In this document: in pieces, positions 14,834 through 18,180 of the stretch | Numbering within the stretch: the first letter of the stretch is position 1 | Layout of the letters: each line of letters opens with the position of its first letter | Source of the DNA: Proteobacteria bacterium UBA2363 | GTDB taxonomy: Bacteria; Pseudomonadota; Gammaproteobacteria; Xanthomonadales; UBA2363 | Assembly (NCBI GenBank): GCA_002344355.1 | Contig: DDTN01000024.1 | Span: 1 to 18,180 of the forward strand | Direction: 5' to 3' | DNA length: 18,180 bases | Position numbers and translations under genes: made by a program | Notes under the pieces: model-generated | Databases searched by the model: none | Told to the model about the DNA's origin: nothing | The model's input: the letters and a program-made list of their open reading frames with translations, nothing else

Positions 14834-17110
14834 TCAGCCGCAGCGCGCGTAGCTCAGGACGGCGCGATAGCGCTGCATGCCCTCGGCCTGCGGGTCGCCG
14901 CTGGCCTGCCAGGCGCAGATGGCCGGCGCGATGACCGCGTCGTGCATGGCGCTGCTGCCGTTGTCGCGCAGCAGGTCGGGGCGGTAGCGGGCCAGGAAGC
15001 GCAGCCGTTGCGGCCAGTCCAGCGCCGCCAGGCGTTCGGCCAGTGCGGCGTGCACGGCCCGGGTCGCCGCTTCGAAGCTGTCGGCGCGCTGGGCGGGCGG
15101 CTCGAGCAGGTCGAGCACGGCCAGCCAGCGCGCGTGGCGCGAGCCGACCGGCGCCCAGTGGCCGCGCACCAGGTCGGCGTCTTCGTACGCGGGCAGCGCT
15201 GCCGCCTCGCCCGTGTGGCCGCCCTGCAGGGCCGCGCGCCAGGCGCTGACCGGTGCGCTGTCCATGCCCAGCCAGCCCGCCAGGGCGGGATGCCGGGGCA
15301 TCCAGTACAGCGCACTGGCGCAGACCAGCAGCCACAGCGCGAGCATGCCCAGCACGCGGTGCCAGTCGGCCGCCTGCCAGTGGCCGTTCAGTGCCGCCAG
15401 TCCGGCCACCAGCAACAGTCCGAGGGCCACGCCGAAACCGCCCAGCACCGCGCTGCTGCCCTGCAGCCCGGCGCGTGCCGGCGTCGCCGCCAGGGCATCG
15501 GCCTCACGCTGCACCGGGGTGCCGGCCGGCTCGTCGGCGCGGTAGACCACGCGGAAGCGCTCGTCCACGCCCGGCTGCATCCAGTGGATCGGCAGGCTGC
15601 GGTCCAGCGTGTCCAGGCCGCCCAGTACGCCGAAGTACATGCGCCGGTAGGGGCCGTCGGCGCCCCGCCCGCGCGCGCGGTCGATCTCCAGGCGGTCGAA
15701 GCGCAGCACGCCGTGCTCGTCGACCTCGATGTCCAGCACCTGGCGGGGGATCGCGAAGTCCAGCCGGGCGGGCACCAGGCCGCTGCGCGCGGCGTCCTCC
15801 AGCACCTTGCCGGGTTCCACGGGCTGCCCCTGGGACTTCTGGCCATAGTGGGGCCAGGCCAGCGGCCGGTGAGCCTTGGCCGCGTCGCCGTCCGCGCCGA
15901 CCTGCACCTGCACCTCGACGAGGGTATGTGCGGTGTAGCCGCCCAGCGGGTCGTCTTCGCTCGTCCAGGGCGCGACCAGCCATTCGAAACGTTCGAGCTG
16001 CGCCTGCGCCACCGTGTCCCAGGGCGGCTCGACGGCGAGGCGGCCGATGACGGTGAGATGCGCCTGCGCCGCCAGCCACGCCGCGACCAGGCAGACCAGC
16101 AGGCCCGCGAACAGCGGCGCGCGCAGCAGCCAGGCGGCGGCCGTGCTCAGGCCGCGCGAGATGATGCCGTCCTGGCCGACCACCCGGTCCAGGTTGCGCG
16201 GCAGCGGCGCCTGCGAGGCCAGAAGGCGCGCCAGCAGCGCCCGCGCCGGGGCCTCCTCGCTGAACCGGGCCAGTTCCAGCGACTGCGGCCGCGCCGCCAT
16301 CCGCGCGCCCGGGTCGCGGTCGAGCAGGCCCGGCAGCACCACCGACCAGTACAGCGTGCTGGCGTGCAACTGGCCGTAGGTGGCGGCGTCCTTCAGGTAC
16401 TGCGCCGCCAGCGCCTTCACCTGCTCGGGCGTGTAGCCCTGCCTGGCGAGCGTGGCCCGGGTCTGCTTCAGCCCGTCCCCCTTTTCGAACAGTCCTTCCA
16501 GTTGCACGCCCATCGGCGGCACCAGGACGGGCGGCCGCGAAGGGCGGCGCGGCACCCGCTGCGTGAACAGCTCCAGCGGCCCCATCGCCACGCTGCGGTA
16601 CAGGCGCGGATGGCCCCAGACCACCCGCTGCACGGTGGTGCGGTCGCCGAACAGCAGGACCAGGACCAGCACCGGCAGCAGCACCAGGGCCAGCGGCCCC
16701 AGGGCCGCCGCCACCAGGCCGGTGAGCGGCGGCAGGGCGTCGTCCGTCCGGGCCAGGGTGCCAAAGGTCAGCAGCCCGGGTGCGAAGAACACCACGAAGG
16801 CCAGCACCGTCAGCGCCCCCTTGCGCAGCTTGCTGGGGCGCGGCGTGGTGATGACCAGGCAGCCGGCACGCTCTTCGACCACCGAATCGGCATGCACGGC
16901 GGCCTGGCGGCTGAGCCACGGCATGCCCAGGCCGAGCAACGCCATGGCCAGCAGCGGCCCGAGCATCTGGTCCAGGAACGGCGCCAGGATCACGGCGATC
17001 ACGCCCAAGGAAACCAGCACGGCAAGCATCCGCCGCGCGGGCGTCAGGCCCAGGTTGGGCGCTTCCTTGCCGCTGCCGGCTCCCTGGGATCCCTGGTCGT
17101 GCTTGTCCAT
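14834..17110 (-). CDS. Unrecognised polytopic membrane protein
   Basis: This 758-residue protein starts with a hydrophilic segment (MDKHDQGSQGAGSGKEAP). Predicted membrane segments lie at about 28-45, 48-66, 99-118, 130-154, 327-350, 551-574 and 584-604. A soluble stretch (155-325) contains PEQVKALAAQYLKDAATYGQL. A larger beta-rich stretch (350-550) contains GKVLEDAARSGLVPARLDF and VLDIEVDEHGVLRFDRLEIDR. The hydrophilic tail (605-758) includes ERLAALDWPQRLRFLARYRPDLL. I recognise no enzymatic motif or family. The ATG at 17110 has GGGGAG 11 bases upstream, rather far; no better start is visible because the frame above it is Arg/Gly-rich. It converges on the delta-60 gene with a 47-bp gap and is divergent from the DUF2799 gene. 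Real coding is supported by the ordered hydrophobic segments. A role in envelope homeostasis would be a guess. Confidence 0.78.
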   Translation of the reverse strand: MDKHDQGSQGAGSGKEAPNLGLTPARRMLAVLVSLGVIAVILAPFLDQMLGPLLAMALLGLGMPWLSRQAAVHADSVVEERAGCLVITTPRPSKLRKGALTVLAFVVFFAPGLLTFGTLARTDDALPPLTGLVAAALGPLALVLLPVLVLVLLFGDRTTVQRVVWGHPRLYRSVAMGPLELFTQRVPRRPSRPPVLVPPMGVQLEGLFEKGDGLKQTRATLARQGYTPEQVKALAAQYLKDAATYGQLHASTLYWSVVLPGLLDRDPGARMAARPQSLELARFSEEAPARALLARLLASQAPLPRNLDRVVGQDGIISRGLSTAAAWLLRAPLFAGLLVCLVAAWLAAQAHLTVIGRLAVEPPWDTVAQAQLERFEWLVAPWTSEDDPLGGYTAHTLVEVQVQVGADGDAAKAHRPLAWPHYGQKSQGQPVEPGKVLEDAARSGLVPARLDFAIPRQVLDIEVDEHGVLRFDRLEIDRARGRGADGPYRRMYFGVLGGLDTLDRSLPIHWMQPGVDERFRVVYRADEPAGTPVQREADALAATPARAGLQGSSAVLGGFGVALGLLLVAGLAALNGHWQAADWHRVLGMLALWLLVCASALYWMPRHPALAGWLGMDSAPVSAWRAALQGGHTGEAAALPAYEDADLVRGHWAPVGSRHARWLAVLDLLEPPAQRADSFEAATRAVHAALAERLAALDWPQRLRFLARYRPDLLRDNGSSAMHDAVIAPAICAWQASGDPQAEGMQRYRAVLSYARCG

Positions 17111-17316
17111 GCCCGTTGCCACTCCCCGTGTGCGCCGGCGGCGCCTTCCGTCAGGGCAGCACGAAGGATGCCGGCGGCGGGGGCCACGGGGCGAGTGGCG
17201 CGGCCAGCCGGACGGTGCGGTCCTGCGCACGCAACCCGACCCTCGTCCAGGCCCGGTGGCCCGCCCGCCGCGCTTTGCGCGTGTCAGGCAAGGACCGCCG
17301 CCACCCGCCCACCGCC

Positions 17317-17847
17317 ATGTCCCTGCCTGCCCGCCTGCCCCTTCCCGTCCTGGCCCTGCTGGCCGGCTGCGCCACCCTGAGCGAACAGCAGTGCCACAGC
17401 GTCGACTGGTGGCAGCTCGGCCAGTCCGACGCCCTGGCCGGCGCCGGCCCGGACCACGTGTTCCGGCACCGCGAGGCCTGCCAGCGCCACGGCGTCGTGC
17501 CCGACCAGCACCAATGGCTGCAGGGCCATGCCCAGGGCCTGCCCGCGTTCTGCACCGGCAGCCAGGGCTATCGCCACGGCAGCCGCAACGGCGACTACCA
17601 CGGCCAGTGCCCGCCCGATCTGGAACCCGCCTTCCTGGCCGGCCTGCACCTGGGCCAGGAACTGCACGAGACCGACCAGCGCATCGCCGAGCAGGACCGC
17701 GAGATCGAACGCCTGCGCCGCGCCATGCGCGCCGACGACGCCACCGAGACCAGCCGCCGCATCGACGACCGCTGGCTGGACCACCACAAGCGCGAACGCG
17801 ACCGCCTGAACCAGCGTAAGCTCCCCCATCCGGTAGACACTCCATAG
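17317..17847 (+). CDS. DUF2799 lipoprotein, 3' end altered by IS insertion
   Basis: This 176-residue protein has a short signal peptide with a strong lipobox, LLAGC (Cys18), so it should be lipid-anchored. Residues about 20-115 match the pattern of DUF2799: QC...DWWQLGQSDALAG, HREACQRHGVVPD, FCTGSQGYRHG and YHGQCPPDL, with conserved Cys residues. The rest is a charged helical, probably coiled-coil stretch (LHETDQRIAEQDREIERLRR onward to about 168). The final residues KLPHPVDTP and the stop appear to be encoded by the left end of an IS3-family element, so the native C-terminus is probably lost. The frame above the chosen ATG is low-complexity and the lipoprotein signal fixes the start. No good ribosome binding site is visible. 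Function is unknown; the truncation is near the end and may be tolerated. Confidence 0.82.
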   Translation: MSLPARLPLPVLALLAGCATLSEQQCHSVDWWQLGQSDALAGAGPDHVFRHREACQRHGVVPDQHQWLQGHAQGLPAFCTGSQGYRHGSRNGDYHGQCPPDLEPAFLAGLHLGQELHETDQRIAEQDREIERLRRAMRADDATETSRRIDDRWLDHHKRERDRLNQRKLPHPVDTP

Positions 17848-17886
17848 GTAGAACTTTCTGGCATGTTCCCCCTGCCAGGAGGTTCC

Positions 17887-18153
17887 ATGAAGAAGTCCCG
17901 ATTCACCGAGAGCCAGATCGTTGCGATCCTGAAGCAGGCCGATGCCGGCCTTCCCGTCAAGGACATCTGTCGGCAGGCCGGGATCAGCGTCCCGACGTAC
18001 TACCAATGGAAGTCCAAGTACGGCGGCCTGGAGGCCTCCGATCTCAAGCGGGTCAAAGAGCTGGAGGCTGAGAACAGCAAGCTCAAACGGATGTATGCGG
18101 AGCTGGCGCTGGACAACGCGGCGATGAAGGACCTGATTGCAAAAAAACTGTAG
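17887..18153 (+). CDS. IS3-family transposase OrfA (helix-turn-helix protein)
   Basis: This 88-residue protein is the DNA-binding subunit encoded by the first frame of IS3-family elements. It opens MKKSRFTESQIVAILKQA, then a helix-turn-helix (about 21-45: VKDICRQAGISVPTYYQWKS) and the typical SKYGG. A leucine-zipper-like helix (about 56-80: LKRVKELEAENSKLKRMYAE) follows, and it ends in IAKKL. Length and order of segments match the family. AGGAGG lies 4 bases before the ATG at 17887; an upstream in-frame ATG at 17863 lacks such a site and adds MFPLPGGS, which is not family-like. The codons AAA AAA just before the stop lie in an A7 run that would let ribosomes slip into the orfB frame to make the OrfAB transposase. 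Confidence 0.93.
   Translation: MKKSRFTESQIVAILKQADAGLPVKDICRQAGISVPTYYQWKSKYGGLEASDLKRVKELEAENSKLKRMYAELALDNAAMKDLIAKKL
18141..18147 (+). promoter_or_regulatory. A7 slippery site for -1 programmed frameshifting
   Basis: Seven A residues read GCA AAA AAA CTG TAG in the orfA frame, forming the heptamer A AAA AAA with two Lys codons to slip on. Slipping back one base reads on as AAA ACT GTA GGG TCG, joining orfA to the orfB frame. This is the established mechanism for IS3-family OrfAB. Any stimulatory downstream structure would lie at or beyond the window edge. Confidence 0.8.
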
Positions 18154-18180
18154 GGTCGGCGCAGAAGCGCGAGGCGGTGC
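18150..18180 (+). CDS. Start of IS3-family transposase OrfB (3' partial)
   Basis: In the -1 frame relative to orfA the codons read VGSAQKREAV, the beginning typical of IS3-family OrfB, which carries the DDE integrase catalytic core. The catalytic residues are beyond the window. No independent ATG is visible, so expression by frameshift from orfA is the likely route. Whether the element is intact cannot be judged here. Confidence 0.75.

Larger units (their letters stand above)
17817..18180 (+). mobile_element. IS3-family insertion sequence, left part, running off the window
   Basis: The left end is placed at about 17817, where the sequence changes from the coiled-coil codons of the DUF2799 gene to TAAGCTCCCCCATCCGG, a pattern like the terminal inverted repeats of IS3-type elements. 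The exact first base is uncertain by several bases, because the right end and target duplication are outside the window. Inside are a leader of about 70 bp, orfA, an A7 slippery run and the start of orfB in the -1 frame. Base composition is less GC-biased than in neighbouring genes, fitting acquired DNA. The subgroup (IS407, IS51 or another) cannot be decided from orfA alone. Confidence 0.85.

Noticed and set aside
14942..17380. Plus-strand open frame of 812 codons opposite the membrane protein
   Set aside because: His/Gln/Arg-rich shadow without hydrophobic segments; the minus strand encodes ordered membrane spans.

Overview
The window is a GC-rich stretch of about 18 kb from a Gram-negative bacterium, most likely a gammaproteobacterium of the Lysobacterales (Xanthomonadales) such as a Dokdonella- or Rhodanobacter-like organism. 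This placement is an inference. It rests on four lipoprotein signal peptides, two exported proteins ending in the I-F-x-[ND]-G-F-[ED] tail that I associate with that order, a GC-rich intergenic hairpin of a type common there, and an IS3-family element. Nearly every gene encodes a predicted envelope, lipid-anchored or exported protein.

Layout. (1) 1-127, plus strand: the end of a gene whose product finishes in 12-residue tandem repeats. (2) 159-6696, minus strand: a tightly coupled three-gene operon, transcribed from 6696 downward. It encodes a WD40-like/caspase-like lipoprotein with an EF-hand, a second caspase-like lipoprotein, and a trypsin-like zymogen lipoprotein. Both junctions are 4-base ATGA overlaps. 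(3) 6697-7224: a gap holding the remnant of a response-regulator receiver domain. (4) 7225-10289, minus strand: a coupled pair made of a large Gly-rich beta-repeat fibre-like exported protein and a smaller exported protein with the GFE-type tail. (5) 10788-11129, minus strand: a small conserved cytoplasmic protein. (6) 11130-11454: a gap with a 26-bp perfect palindrome. (7) 11455-12351, minus strand: a HEXXH metalloprotease-like protein with an unusual Trp/Cys-rich hydrophobic repeat region at its N-terminus. (8) 12528-14786, plus strand: an exported delta-60-repeat protein with about 14 repeats and a GFD tail. (9) 14834-17110, minus strand: an unrecognised polytopic membrane protein. (10) 17317-17847, plus strand: a DUF2799 lipoprotein whose last codons run into an IS3-family element. 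(11) about 17817 to the window end: the left part of that element, with orfA, a slippery A7 run and the first codons of orfB.

The most striking unit is the caspase/caspase/trypsin operon. All three products carry lipoboxes. The trypsin is built as a zymogen with an R|IVGG activation site. Both caspase-like proteins have Asp two residues before the catalytic Cys, as metacaspases with basic P1 specificity do. The WD40 member has a canonical calcium-binding EF-hand loop. Together these suggest a calcium-gated protease cascade in the cell envelope. That cascade is inferred from sequence and gene order. The HEXXH protein with the Trp/Cys-rich segment is the second candidate for an undescribed arrangement.
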